From Planctomycetota bacterium (GTDB lineage Bacteria; Planctomycetota; Planctomycetia; Planctomycetales; Planctomycetaceae): a stretch of 10,962 nucleotides of DNA. Where the stretch lies: contig JAPOLP010000110.1 in assembly GCA_029977045.1 (NCBI GenBank), forward strand, positions 1 to 10,962, read 5' to 3'. How positions within the stretch are numbered: position 1 is the first letter of the stretch; each line of letters begins with the position of its first letter. This document shows, piece by piece, positions 1-6,289 of the stretch. Both the position numbers and the translations under genes were made by a program. The notes beneath the pieces were generated by a model that did not search any database, was not told where the DNA came from, and saw only the letters and a program-made list of their open reading frames with translations.

Positions 1-240
1 AGCAGCAACGTAAAGCAGCGGCTTTTCCGGAGGAGAGACGATCGTTCCGGCGGGGAACTTGAGATCGACTTTCTGCGACTGCTTCAGAGACAAGCCACCG
101 TCGTTTGGCTGTGCTTCGACGATGATCAGTGAATTCGTCGAGCGGCTCGGAGCGTAAACTCGGAAGGACGCCTCTTCCGCGATCGCCGTTTGCACGAACA
201 GGCTGAGAATCAGGGCGTAAATCGAGAGTCGCTTCGCCAT
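1..240 (-). CDS. Secreted protein, N-terminal fragment (possible lactonase-type beta-propeller), cut by window edge
   Basis: The first 80 codons of a minus-strand gene are visible; the rest lies beyond base 1. The protein starts MAKRLSIYALILSLFVQTAIA, a clean signal peptide with a likely cleavage after AIA (residue 21), so the product is exported. The mature start has alternating beta-type sequence (FRVYAPSRSTNSLIIVEAQ at 26-44) and then FPAGTIVSPPEKPLLYVAA. This layout of an 'x-V-Y' strand, an extended turn, then 'P-x-x-x-x-LYVAA' recalls the first blade of lactonase-family (6-phosphogluconolactonase-like) seven-bladed propellers, but the fragment is too short to be sure. The ATG at 240 is supported by GAGG about ten bases upstream. 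It lies 137 bp downstream of the VCBS-repeat gene on the same strand. The family call is inference; export is well supported. Confidence 0.7.
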   Translation of the reverse strand, partial: MAKRLSIYALILSLFVQTAIAEEASFRVYAPSRSTNSLIIVEAQPNDGGLSLKQSQKVDLKFPAGTIVSPPEKPLLYVAA

Positions 241-330
241 CGGGCAGTTACCTCAGTGAAGGGTCGGCTTTCAAGACTCAGAAACTACGAGGTGATCGAA
301 CCGGTCGTTCGATGTTGTTTGCGCGGAGGC

Positions 331-351
331 CGGACGGCTTGCGCCGTTCCG
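331..351 (-). repeat. GNRA-capped hairpin downstream of the VCBS gene
   Basis: Read on the minus strand this is CGGAACGGC, loop GCAA, GCCGTCCG: an eight-base-pair stem with one bulged A and a GNRA-type tetraloop. It begins 27 bases past the stop of the VCBS gene on the same strand. No T-run follows, so it is not a canonical intrinsic terminator. It may be a 3' mRNA-stabilising hairpin or a copy of a short dispersed repeat; similar 'GGCGCAAGCC' hairpins are familiar to me from planctomycete intergenic DNA, but that is from memory. The remaining DNA between 241 and 377 shows nothing else beyond the ribosome binding site of the left-hand gene. Confidence 0.55.
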
Positions 352-377
352 CTACCTGATTCAACCGATTCTGGCCG

Positions 378-1541
378 TCACTTCTCGTTGAAGAAGATGA
401 CGAGGTTCTTCGTCTGCCTCGCGGCGGCGACGATGTCGATGCGGCCATCGCCGTTGAGGTCAGCAGCTTTGATGTCCTCGACGGCGACCTTCTCAGCGGA
501 GATTTGCTGGTCGCGCCACTTCGTTGCGTCCTGGTCGAGCGGTGTGAAGAGTTTGATGCCGGGAACGCCGGGATCGTTCATTGCGCGCCAGCCAACAACG
601 ATCTGATCGGAACCGACGCCGAGATAATCCGCGACGGCAAGTGCGTGCCCGTCCTTGAGCTGATCGTCGAGCACCTTCAGCGGCTCCCAGAGAGCGCCGG
701 CCTGCGTTGGCTCGACGTAGACGGCGGAAGCCGAACCGTGCATCGGTTCGATCGCCACGATGAATCGTCTTTCGTTCGGCAGTCGGCCATCGCGAATCTC
801 GCCCGCGAAGTTCTTCGTCAGTTGAGTCGCGTTCCAGTCGTCCTGCTGGCGATCGAGGTGCCAGACGCCTTCCTTGCCGGCGATGATCAGTTCTTCTTCC
901 GGATCGTCGTCCCAGTTGACCGGGTGGAAGTTGTGTGAGAGGTGCAGGAAGTCACAGACGACGTTGAACTTCCACTCGGACTTCGGATCAGCCGGCATCA
1001 GGTATTCGAGCACTCGCAGGCCGGGACCGTTGCCGTCGATACTGCCGCGGCCGCGCAGTGGCTTGACGACCAGTCCGTGTTGACCGTTCCGACCCAGTAC
1101 CCAGTGCATGCGATGTGTGCTCGGTTCGTTGTAAAGCCGGACCGGCGTCCAGAGCTGCGTGCGGTCCTCCGGCGGGGTGAGATAGAAGACCGCGCCGTCT
1201 TTCACGCTCTCGCGGTAGTTCCACTGTCCGCCGACCGCAATCTCGCACTTGCCATCGCCGTCGATATCGCGAGCCGTCACGCAGACGTTGTCTTTCTCGG
1301 TCAGGTCACGTGCGATGATGTGCTTTTTCCAGTCAAGAGCCTCGTACCACTGAATCGTGCTCTTGTCGGCCAGGACGATGTCCGTCTTCCCGTCGCCGTT
1401 CACGTCGGCCATCTGCAGGCCATAACCGATTTCAATCTGATCGATCTCGACCGCCCGCCATCTGAACTCAGGAACTTCAGCGGCCTGCAGGGAAACTGTC
1501 AGCCCGACGAACAGCAGAAAACTCAGCGGTGCTTTGCACAT
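378..1541 (-). CDS. Secreted FG-GAP/VCBS-repeat beta-propeller protein
   Basis: A 387-residue protein with a signal peptide (MCKAPLSFLLFVGLTVSLQA, cleavage near 20-21). Three calcium-binding-type FG-GAP/VCBS loops of the form D-x-(N/D)-G-D-G-x-x-(D/E) are visible: D46-D54, D92-E100 and D361-D369, each followed by a hydrophobic strand (IVLA, IAVGG, IVAAA). Degenerate blades sit around 210-222 (WDDDPEEELIIAG) and 304-318. These features fit a secreted propeller that binds calcium; partner and substrate are unknown. The frame stays open upstream to 1679, but the ATG at 1541 gives the signal peptide directly, whereas an upstream start would add 46 polar residues before it. A weak AAGG lies about 12 bases before the ATG. 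The gene is divergent from the phosphoesterase gene. No catalytic motif was seen. Confidence 0.9.
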   Translation of the reverse strand: MCKAPLSFLLFVGLTVSLQAAEVPEFRWRAVEIDQIEIGYGLQMADVNGDGKTDIVLADKSTIQWYEALDWKKHIIARDLTEKDNVCVTARDIDGDGKCEIAVGGQWNYRESVKDGAVFYLTPPEDRTQLWTPVRLYNEPSTHRMHWVLGRNGQHGLVVKPLRGRGSIDGNGPGLRVLEYLMPADPKSEWKFNVVCDFLHLSHNFHPVNWDDDPEEELIIAGKEGVWHLDRQQDDWNATQLTKNFAGEIRDGRLPNERRFIVAIEPMHGSASAVYVEPTQAGALWEPLKVLDDQLKDGHALAVADYLGVGSDQIVVGWRAMNDPGVPGIKLFTPLDQDATKWRDQQISAEKVAVEDIKAADLNGDGRIDIVAAARQTKNLVIFFNEK

Positions 1542-1784
1542 TCTGAAACAGCCTTGTGTGAGGTGTCCGGTTGGAACAGGCCGGCGAGCGTCAGCGTATC
1601 GGGACAGATCGAGGTTCCGGAAGCAACAGGCCGATTGCGAAATCAGGACGGTCTGTTGCGAACCGGATCGGAACACCAATAACTTCGTCGCCCATCAAGC
1701 AGGACGCGTTGGCTGACGCAGCCGGACTCGTCCCGAAAAATCGATCGAATTCGTTTCTGACCGCCAGGCTGCCGGAGAACTGTC
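1542..1784. promoter_or_regulatory. Divergent intergenic region with promoters for both flanking genes (inferred)
   Basis: These 243 bp separate two genes that point away from each other, so both promoters should lie here. I see no convincing gene. Planctomycete promoter consensus is poorly defined and no -35/-10 pair stands out; the best plus-strand candidate, TTGCGA at 1656-1661 with ATAACT at 1679-1684 after a 17-base spacer, is weak. The plus-strand ribosome binding site is GGAG seven bases before the ATG at 1785. No strong inverted repeat was found, unlike the other long gaps of this window. Confidence 0.4.
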
Positions 1785-3389
1785 ATGCGTCGTGTTGTTT
1801 TGAGTCTGTCTGTTGCCCTGACGGCGGCAGCGTTGCTGGCGGTTGCCCGGCTTGAGTCACAGGATTCAACAGAGCCCAAACAGACGGCGACGGGCATTGT
1901 CTATCACGACGCGAACGGCAACGGAAAGCTCGACGCTGGAGAGAAACCGCTGGCGGGTGTTCGCGTCTCGAACGGCGTCGAGATCACAAAGACCGACAGC
2001 GACGGGCGGTATCAGATCGGCGTGACGGACGACACGATCGTGTTCGTCGTCAAACCCAGCGGCTGGCGCACGCCGCTCGACGAAAACAACTCACCGGTCT
2101 TTTACTACAACCACAAGCCGAATGGCTCGCCGTCGCTGAAGTACAAGGGTGTCGCTCCGACCGGCGAGCTGCCGAAGTCGATCGACTTCCCGCTGTACCC
2201 GCAGGACGAACCCGAGCAGTTCAAGGCGATCCTGTTCGGCGACCCGCAGCCGCGTGATCAGAAGGAAGTCGACTATATCGCTCACGACGTCATCGAAGAG
2301 CTGGTCGGCACGGACGCGTCATTCGGCGTGACGCTGGGCGACATCGTCTTCGACGATCTGAACATGTTCGAGGCTCAGGCCCGGTCGATCGCGCTGCTGG
2401 GGATTCCGTGGTACAACGTGATCGGCAATCACGACATCAACTACGACGCCGCCAACGACCGCATGAGTGACGAGACGTTCGAGCGGCATTTCGGCCCGGC
2501 CTATTACTCGTTTGACCACGGCAAGGTGCACTTCGTCGTGCTCGACGATATCGAGTGGTACATCCCGGACGGCGCTGGCAAGGGTCGGTATCGCGGCGGG
2601 CTCGGCAAGGAGCAGATCGAGTTCGTGAACAACGACCTGGCACTGGTCCCAGACGAGCAGCTCGTCGTTCTGATGATGCACATCCCGCTGGTCGATGTTG
2701 AGGACCGCCAGGAGTTGTATCGGGTCATCGAGAAACGTCCGTTGTGCATCTCGATCTCCGGCCACACGCACCATCACGAGCACCGGTTCATCACGAAGGC
2801 CGACGGCTGGATGGGTGCCGAGCCGCATCATCACATCATCAACGTGACCGTCAGCGGAAGCTGGTGGTCCGGAGCTTCCGACGATCGCTCGATCCCGCAC
2901 ACGATGTGTGCCGACGGAACTCCGAACGGCTACTCAATCATCAGCTTCGACGGCTCGGATTACTCGCTCGAACTGAAGGCCGCAGGTCGGGCGGCAGACT
3001 TCCAGATGAATATCCACGCGCCGGAAGTCGTCTCGGCAGCGGACTCATCGAAGACCGACGTTTTCGTCAATGTGTTCAACGGATCGGCCCGGTCGAAGGT
3101 CGAAATGCGGGTCAACGACGGCGAGTGGGTGCCGATGACGCAGACGATCCAGAATGACCCGGCGTTCGAGCTGATCGTCGAGACGGAAGGCAAGTTGACC
3201 GGCAAGCCATGGCGCGACCTGCCGAAACCGAAGGCCTCGACGCACCTCTGGAAACTGCCTTTGCCGAGCGGCCTGGCGGCTGGCAGCCATCTGATCGATA
3301 TCCGCTCGACGGATATGTTCGGCCAGAAGAGTTCCGGGCGTCGGATCGTTCGGATTGTTGAAGGCGAGTTGAGTCCGAAGGCTGACTGA
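1785..3389 (+). CDS. Secreted calcineurin-like metallophosphoesterase with N- and C-terminal accessory domains
   Basis: A 534-residue exported protein. A hydrophobic N-terminus (about 4-20) is a signal peptide. Residues 36-95 form a Cna-B/SdrD-like beta domain (GIVYHDANGNGKLDAGE, then D71SDGRYQI) as found in MetallophosN regions. The calcineurin-like core spans about 146-360 with five metal-binding blocks: GDPQ (D153, Q155), GDIVFDD (G185, D186), GNHD (214-217), MMHIP (H299) and GHTHHH (326-331). About 405-525 is a C-terminal beta domain matching the MetallophosC layout. The family hydrolyses phosphomonoesters or diesters with two metal ions; the substrate here is unknown, and the exported location suggests phosphate scavenging or envelope turnover. 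Block I has Q where most relatives have H (D-x-H). The start at 1785 has GGAG seven bases upstream. The SGNH gene follows after 46 bp and is probably in the same operon. Confidence 0.93.
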   Translation: MRRVVLSLSVALTAAALLAVARLESQDSTEPKQTATGIVYHDANGNGKLDAGEKPLAGVRVSNGVEITKTDSDGRYQIGVTDDTIVFVVKPSGWRTPLDENNSPVFYYNHKPNGSPSLKYKGVAPTGELPKSIDFPLYPQDEPEQFKAILFGDPQPRDQKEVDYIAHDVIEELVGTDASFGVTLGDIVFDDLNMFEAQARSIALLGIPWYNVIGNHDINYDAANDRMSDETFERHFGPAYYSFDHGKVHFVVLDDIEWYIPDGAGKGRYRGGLGKEQIEFVNNDLALVPDEQLVVLMMHIPLVDVEDRQELYRVIEKRPLCISISGHTHHHEHRFITKADGWMGAEPHHHIINVTVSGSWWSGASDDRSIPHTMCADGTPNGYSIISFDGSDYSLELKAAGRAADFQMNIHAPEVVSAADSSKTDVFVNVFNGSARSKVEMRVNDGEWVPMTQTIQNDPAFELIVETEGKLTGKPWRDLPKPKASTHLWKLPLPSGLAAGSHLIDIRSTDMFGQKSSGRRIVRIVEGELSPKAD

Positions 3390-3435
3390 GCACCCTCGCT
3401 GATCACGCCCCCGCATCACGGTTGAACCGCCCGTC

Positions 3436-4962
3436 ATGGCAGATTCCGACGACGCGAGCATCGGGACAAGTCGACAGCCGGTGGTTCGGCGAGACCGATG
3501 TCTGCAGTCGAAGACGCTCCGCCGTATTCTCGCGGTGCTGTTCGGCCTATCTCTGTTTGTCGTTGTCGAAGTCGTCTGTCGGTTGCTGGGCGTTGGCAAT
3601 CCGAACCTGCAGGACGACCCGTTCGTCGGCTTCAGTGATCTGCAACCGACGTTCGTGCTTAGCGATAACGGCTCGAAGTACGAGGTCCCGCCGGCGCGGC
3701 TGAAGTTCTTCGCTGCGGAGTCCTTTCCGGCCAGAAAGCCAGCCGGCTCAAAGCGGGTCTTTTGCCTCGGCGGTTCGACGGTGCAGGGCCGACCGTTTTC
3801 GATTCCGACGTCCTTCTCGACATGGCTCGAAATCGGGTTGAACGCCGTTGACGACTCGGTTGAGTGGGACGTTGTCAACTGCGGTGGCATTTCGTACGCG
3901 AGTTACCGGCTGGTTCCGCTGATGCAGGAGTGCCTGCAGTACGACCCCGACCTGTTCATCGTCTGCACCGGGCACAACGAGTTTCTGGAAGACCGTTCGT
4001 ACGGCGACATCCGCGACCAGTCGCCGCTGCTCGCCGCACCGCACCGGCTGCTCAACCGACTGAGCAGCTATCACGCCTATCGGAACCTGCTGCTGAAGCT
4101 GCGTGTTGATGAACTGCAGGCGGAGCCGCGAAACGTCCTGAATTCCGACGTCGACGCGTTTCTCGACTACCACAACGGACTGGCGGCGTACCACCGCGAC
4201 CGCCAGTGGCAGCGTGGCGTCACTCAGCACTTCGACTTCAACCTGCGGCGTCTGGCGTCTGTCGCGGGTGACGCAGACATCCCGCTGCTCTTCGTGCTGC
4301 CGACGTCGAATCTCGCCGACCAGCCGCCCTTCAAGTCGCAGCATCGCGGCGGCCTGAGTCCCAGCGAGCTGGCCGAATTCGACCAATTGCTCGAAGACGC
4401 TCAGTCACTGATGCGTTCGCAGCCGGACGCTGCGCTGGCAAAGCTTGAACAGGCACGCGGGATCGATTCCGAGTTCGCCGAACTGCGGTATCACCTGGGC
4501 CGGCTGCACGAAGTGCAAGGCGACTTCGACGCCGCGCGAACCGAGTTCATTGCCGCCCGCGACGAAGACATCTGCCCGCTGCGCATGATTTCGCCGCTTG
4601 AGACCACGCTGCGAGAAGTCTCCAGCGACACCGTCACACCGCTGCTCGACGCGCACGCATTGCTGGAAGCTCAGTCCCGCAACGGCCTCCTCGGCGGACG
4701 CCTGCTCGTCGATCACGTTCACCCGTCGATCGAAGGGCACCAGCAGATTGCGTTGGCCCTGCTCGAACAGCTTGCCGCGCAGGGCCACGTCACCCTGCCG
4801 TCCGATTGGAAAAGCAAAGCCGCCGCCGCTTTCGCGCAGCACTACAACTCCCTCTCCGACTTCTACTTCGCCGACGGCCAACGAACCCTCGAACGAGTCC
4901 GCTACTGGACCCGCGGCGAAGCCGACGGCCCGGAATGGACGGAGTCTGGAGATTCGGAGTAG
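3436..4962 (+). CDS. Membrane-anchored SGNH/GDSL hydrolase with a TPR insertion
   Basis: A 508-residue protein. A basic N-terminus (R18-R30) is followed by one membrane helix (31-51), so the bulk is probably outside the cytoplasmic membrane. SGNH blocks are in order: FCLGGSTVQG (nucleophile S114), NCGGISYASYR (block II Gly about 150-151), TGHNEF (179-183, block III with N181) and LVDHVHPSIEGH (D426 and H429 as the D-x-x-H pair). Between blocks III and V, residues 312-378 form one or two TPR-like helical pairs (AELRYHLGRLHEVQGDFDAA). The family includes esterases, lipases and acyltransferases acting on polysaccharides; an O-acyl esterase or transferase on surface glycan is plausible but unproven. 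All three catalytic residues are present. The ATG at 3436 has no obvious Shine-Dalgarno sequence, so translation may depend on the upstream phosphoesterase gene. Confidence 0.9.
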   Translation: MADSDDASIGTSRQPVVRRDRCLQSKTLRRILAVLFGLSLFVVVEVVCRLLGVGNPNLQDDPFVGFSDLQPTFVLSDNGSKYEVPPARLKFFAAESFPARKPAGSKRVFCLGGSTVQGRPFSIPTSFSTWLEIGLNAVDDSVEWDVVNCGGISYASYRLVPLMQECLQYDPDLFIVCTGHNEFLEDRSYGDIRDQSPLLAAPHRLLNRLSSYHAYRNLLLKLRVDELQAEPRNVLNSDVDAFLDYHNGLAAYHRDRQWQRGVTQHFDFNLRRLASVAGDADIPLLFVLPTSNLADQPPFKSQHRGGLSPSELAEFDQLLEDAQSLMRSQPDAALAKLEQARGIDSEFAELRYHLGRLHEVQGDFDAARTEFIAARDEDICPLRMISPLETTLREVSSDTVTPLLDAHALLEAQSRNGLLGGRLLVDHVHPSIEGHQQIALALLEQLAAQGHVTLPSDWKSKAAAAFAQHYNSLSDFYFADGQRTLERVRYWTRGEADGPEWTESGDSE

Positions 4963-5082
4963 TCCTCAGATTTAGTTGTGACGAATTGCAGTGGGGTTGC
5001 GCGTGTAGATCTAAAAGATCACCGCTGTCACCAACCGTTCGAGTTCCACGTACTGGAGAGACGCAATGCTCAGAACTGCACG
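4963..5082. other. Non-coding spacer after the SGNH gene
   Basis: This is the left part of the 452-bp gap between two convergent genes. I find only one small hairpin (GATCT, loop AAA, AGATC at 5008-5020), with no T-run. A plus-strand frame of 46 codons begins at 5066 with GGAGAG upstream, but it reads straight through the terminator at 5083-5115 and is not called. The right part of the gap is described under the terminator and the structured-RNA candidate. Confidence 0.6.
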
Positions 5083-5115
5083 AAAAAAGCCCGGCCCTCG
5101 TGAAGAGGACCGGGC
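5083..5115 (-). terminator. Strong intrinsic (rho-independent) terminator
   Basis: On the minus strand: an 11-base-pair stem (GCCCGGTCCTC / GAGGGCCGGGC, one T.G pair), loop TTCAC, followed immediately by TTTTTT. This is a textbook terminator for transcripts coming from the right. In the plus direction the same stem is preceded by A6 and followed by TTTT only after a few more G/C bases, so it may also act weakly for the SGNH operon. It ends either the glycosylphosphotransferase message or a separate short transcript from 5116-5380. Confidence 0.9.
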
Positions 5116-5177
5116 CGGTTTTGTGCTCGCAAGTCAAACCTGCGAGGAGGCGGTGTCGAAGACACCCGTCAGCGTCT

Positions 5178-5219
5178 TCAACGAACTTCACCTCGTTGGC
5201 CACTAGAGTCAGATATCAC
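5178..5219 (-). CDS. Possible 13-codon ORF with perfect Shine-Dalgarno
   Basis: A GTG-started frame encodes VISDSSGQRGEVR and stops with TGA at 5178-5180. Seven bases before the GTG lies AAAGGAGGTG (5225-5234), ten bases fully complementary to the usual 3' end of bacterial 16S rRNA and stronger than any other ribosome binding site in this window. The stop codon lies at the edge of the hairpins at 5158-5179 and 5179-5198. It could be a leader peptide, a very small protein, or an RNA whose anti-ribosome sequence has another role. The peptide resembles nothing I recognise. Two other overlapping frames exist here (a TTG start giving MKTLTGVFDTASSQV, and a GTG at 5203 that runs through the terminator), so the coding frame is uncertain. 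Confidence 0.25.
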   Translation of the reverse strand: MISDSSGQRGEVR

Positions 5220-5224
5220 TAGAC

Positions 5225-5234
5225 CACCTCCTTT
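5225..5234 (-). promoter_or_regulatory. Extended Shine-Dalgarno sequence AAAGGAGGTG
   Basis: Ten consecutive bases complementary to the consensus 16S 3' end (CACCTCCTTT). Position and spacing (7 nt) fit the GTG at 5219. Such an extended match is not needed for ordinary initiation and is absent from the other genes here, so it marks this spot as a real translation signal or a ribosome-interacting RNA element. Confidence 0.5.
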
Positions 5235-5414
5235 CCAGTTTGCAATCAAGTCAGCCGGAATGCACCGTGGCAGCACGTGCGTCTTCCAGCGAATTGTCCC
5301 TCGTGCCACGTCAGCACGAACGAGGGCGGGATCATTGCCAGCAACCGGGTCTGCTGCAACCCCTGTTTTCGTCGATCCTGTCACCTGACTTCGTTGTTCT
5401 GTCAGGGATGCACT

Positions 5415-6119
5415 TTACGCGGCTTTCTGAATCGTGGGTCCGTCACCGGGTGTCGCTTCTGCTTCCGATCCCTGCTCGACATTCACGTGCCGTGTGAACT
5501 TTTCCTCGCCGTACAGCACAACGCCGACCGACTTGATGACGATCTGCAAATCAAGAAGTGCTGACAACTCGGTGACGTACTGCGCGTCGTAGTGCCAGCG
5601 TTCCGGCCAGCTCAGATAGATGTTGCCGTTGACCTGGGCGAGCCCCGTCAGGCCAGGACGTTCCAGCAGCCGCTGCAGGCCATTGGCGTTGTAGTCGGCG
5701 ATGTGTTCCGGCAGAGCCGGGCGCGGACCGACGAGTGACATGTCACCGCGCACGATGTTCAACAGTTGCGGCAGTTCGTCGAGCTTGAACCGCCGGAGCC
5801 AATTGCCGACTCGCGTGACTTCGCTGTGTCCCGGTAGGACTTCGGTATGCGACGTCCGTTTGCGATCGGTCATCGTCCGGAACTTGAACGTGGGAAACGT
5901 TGCGCCGTAACGGCCCAGCCGCTCCTGGACGAATAACACCGGCCCCCGGGAGTCGAGCTTAATCAGCAGTGCGAGCAGCAGCATCGCTGGCGACGCGAGC
6001 AGCAGCAATGGGACGCTGACAGCCAGGTCGACGAGCCGCTTCCCGAGGTTGCGGTATGGCGACCAGCCGGGTGTCTTTGTGATCGAGTATTGCTGCAGAT
6101 AGTTGTTCCGAACGTCCAT
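5415..6119 (-). CDS. Polyprenyl-phosphate glycosylphosphotransferase (bacterial sugar transferase, monotopic PGT type)
   Basis: A 234-residue enzyme of the bacterial sugar transferase family (Bac_transf), which moves a sugar-1-phosphate from a nucleotide sugar to undecaprenyl phosphate and starts a surface polysaccharide or glycoprotein glycan. It is the short, PglC-like form: a single membrane-inserting hydrophobic segment (about 30-53), then GPVLFVQERLGRYG, FKFRTM (79-83), LRRFKLDELPQLLNI with the catalytic Asp-Glu pair D114-E115, GDMSLVGPRP (125-134) and PGLTGLAQVNG (155-165). The C-terminal tail (about 212-234) is polar and low in structure. The start at 6119 has AGG eight bases upstream. 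No other glycan-assembly gene is in the window, which is unusual because these enzymes mostly sit in large clusters. The sugar is not predictable from sequence alone. Confidence 0.95.
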   Translation of the reverse strand: MDVRNNYLQQYSITKTPGWSPYRNLGKRLVDLAVSVPLLLLASPAMLLLALLIKLDSRGPVLFVQERLGRYGATFPTFKFRTMTDRKRTSHTEVLPGHSEVTRVGNWLRRFKLDELPQLLNIVRGDMSLVGPRPALPEHIADYNANGLQRLLERPGLTGLAQVNGNIYLSWPERWHYDAQYVTELSALLDLQIVIKSVGVVLYGEEKFTRHVNVEQGSEAEATPGDGPTIQKAA

Positions 6120-6168
6120 GATCGAAACCTGATGAACAGGAATGGAGCAGAATGGCCAGTCGCTGAAT

Positions 6169-6220
6169 GTCGTTGATCGCTCCGCGATCGAAACGTTCCG
6201 ATCGCGGAGCGATCAGCGAC
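6169..6220. repeat. 22-bp inverted repeat with self-palindromic arms (cruciform or 3' hairpin)
   Basis: Arms 6169-6190 and 6199-6220 pair over 22 positions (21 Watson-Crick plus one G.T) around an 8-base loop. Each arm is itself a palindrome: GATCGC-TCC-GCGATC (6175-6189) and GATCGC-GGA-GCGATC (6200-6214). The element can therefore form one long stem or two short hairpins. A second partner for the outer part exists: AGTCGCTGA (6158-6166) is the exact complement of 6213-6221. It lies between the sigma factor stop (6290) and the glycosylphosphotransferase start (6119), with no T-run, so it is a dispersed repeat or a processing/stability element rather than a standard terminator. Confidence 0.75.
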
Positions 6221-6289
6221 TTTGAGGACTTCTAGCAGATCGCCAGAACGGGCCACAACGCGGGTTCGACGGACGCCTCTGGAGCGCAA

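Larger units (their letters stand above)
5116..5326 (-). ncRNA. Candidate structured small RNA or leader upstream of the terminator
   Basis: Read on the minus strand, this stretch is packed with hairpins: 5298-5326 (CCCTCGT/ACGAGGG arms), 5255-5289 (CTGGAA...TTCCGG with inner GCAC/GTGC), 5179-5198 (CAACGA/TCGTTG), 5158-5179 (GAAGACGC/GTGTCTTC), 5152-5166 (GGTGTC-TTC-GACACC) and 5126-5146 (CTCGCAGGT-TTG-ACTTGCGAG). The terminator follows. Hairpins 5158-5179 and 5152-5166 share bases and exclude each other. No known RNA family (tmRNA, SRP RNA, RNase P RNA) was recognised. There is no minus-strand gene just after the terminator, so it would be a free transcript or the 3' UTR of the glycosylphosphotransferase. 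No promoter is obvious. This is an inference from structure alone. Confidence 0.4.

Noticed and set aside
1542..1679. N-terminal extension of the VCBS protein by 46 residues
   Set aside because: It would place a polar segment before a complete signal peptide; the ATG at 1541 explains the protein better.
3045..3890. Long minus-strand open frame (281 codons) across the phosphoesterase/SGNH junction
   Set aside because: It is antisense to two well-supported genes, has low-complexity composition rich in R, S and T, and no recognisable domain; a codon-bias shadow.
4790..5203. Minus-strand 137-codon frame starting VANEVKFVEDADG
   Set aside because: It runs through the strong terminator at 5083-5115 and into the antisense of the SGNH gene; composition after the terminator is not protein-like.
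5066..5206. Plus-strand 46-codon frame with GGAGAG six bases upstream of its ATG
   Set aside because: It spans the terminator stem and the hairpins at 5126-5198; its open length is explained by chance in GC-rich DNA.
5221..5236. Plus-strand CACCTCCTTT as the 3' end of a 16S rRNA gene
   Set aside because: No other rRNA sequence precedes it; the match is confined to the anti-Shine-Dalgarno bases and is better read as an extended Shine-Dalgarno on the minus strand.
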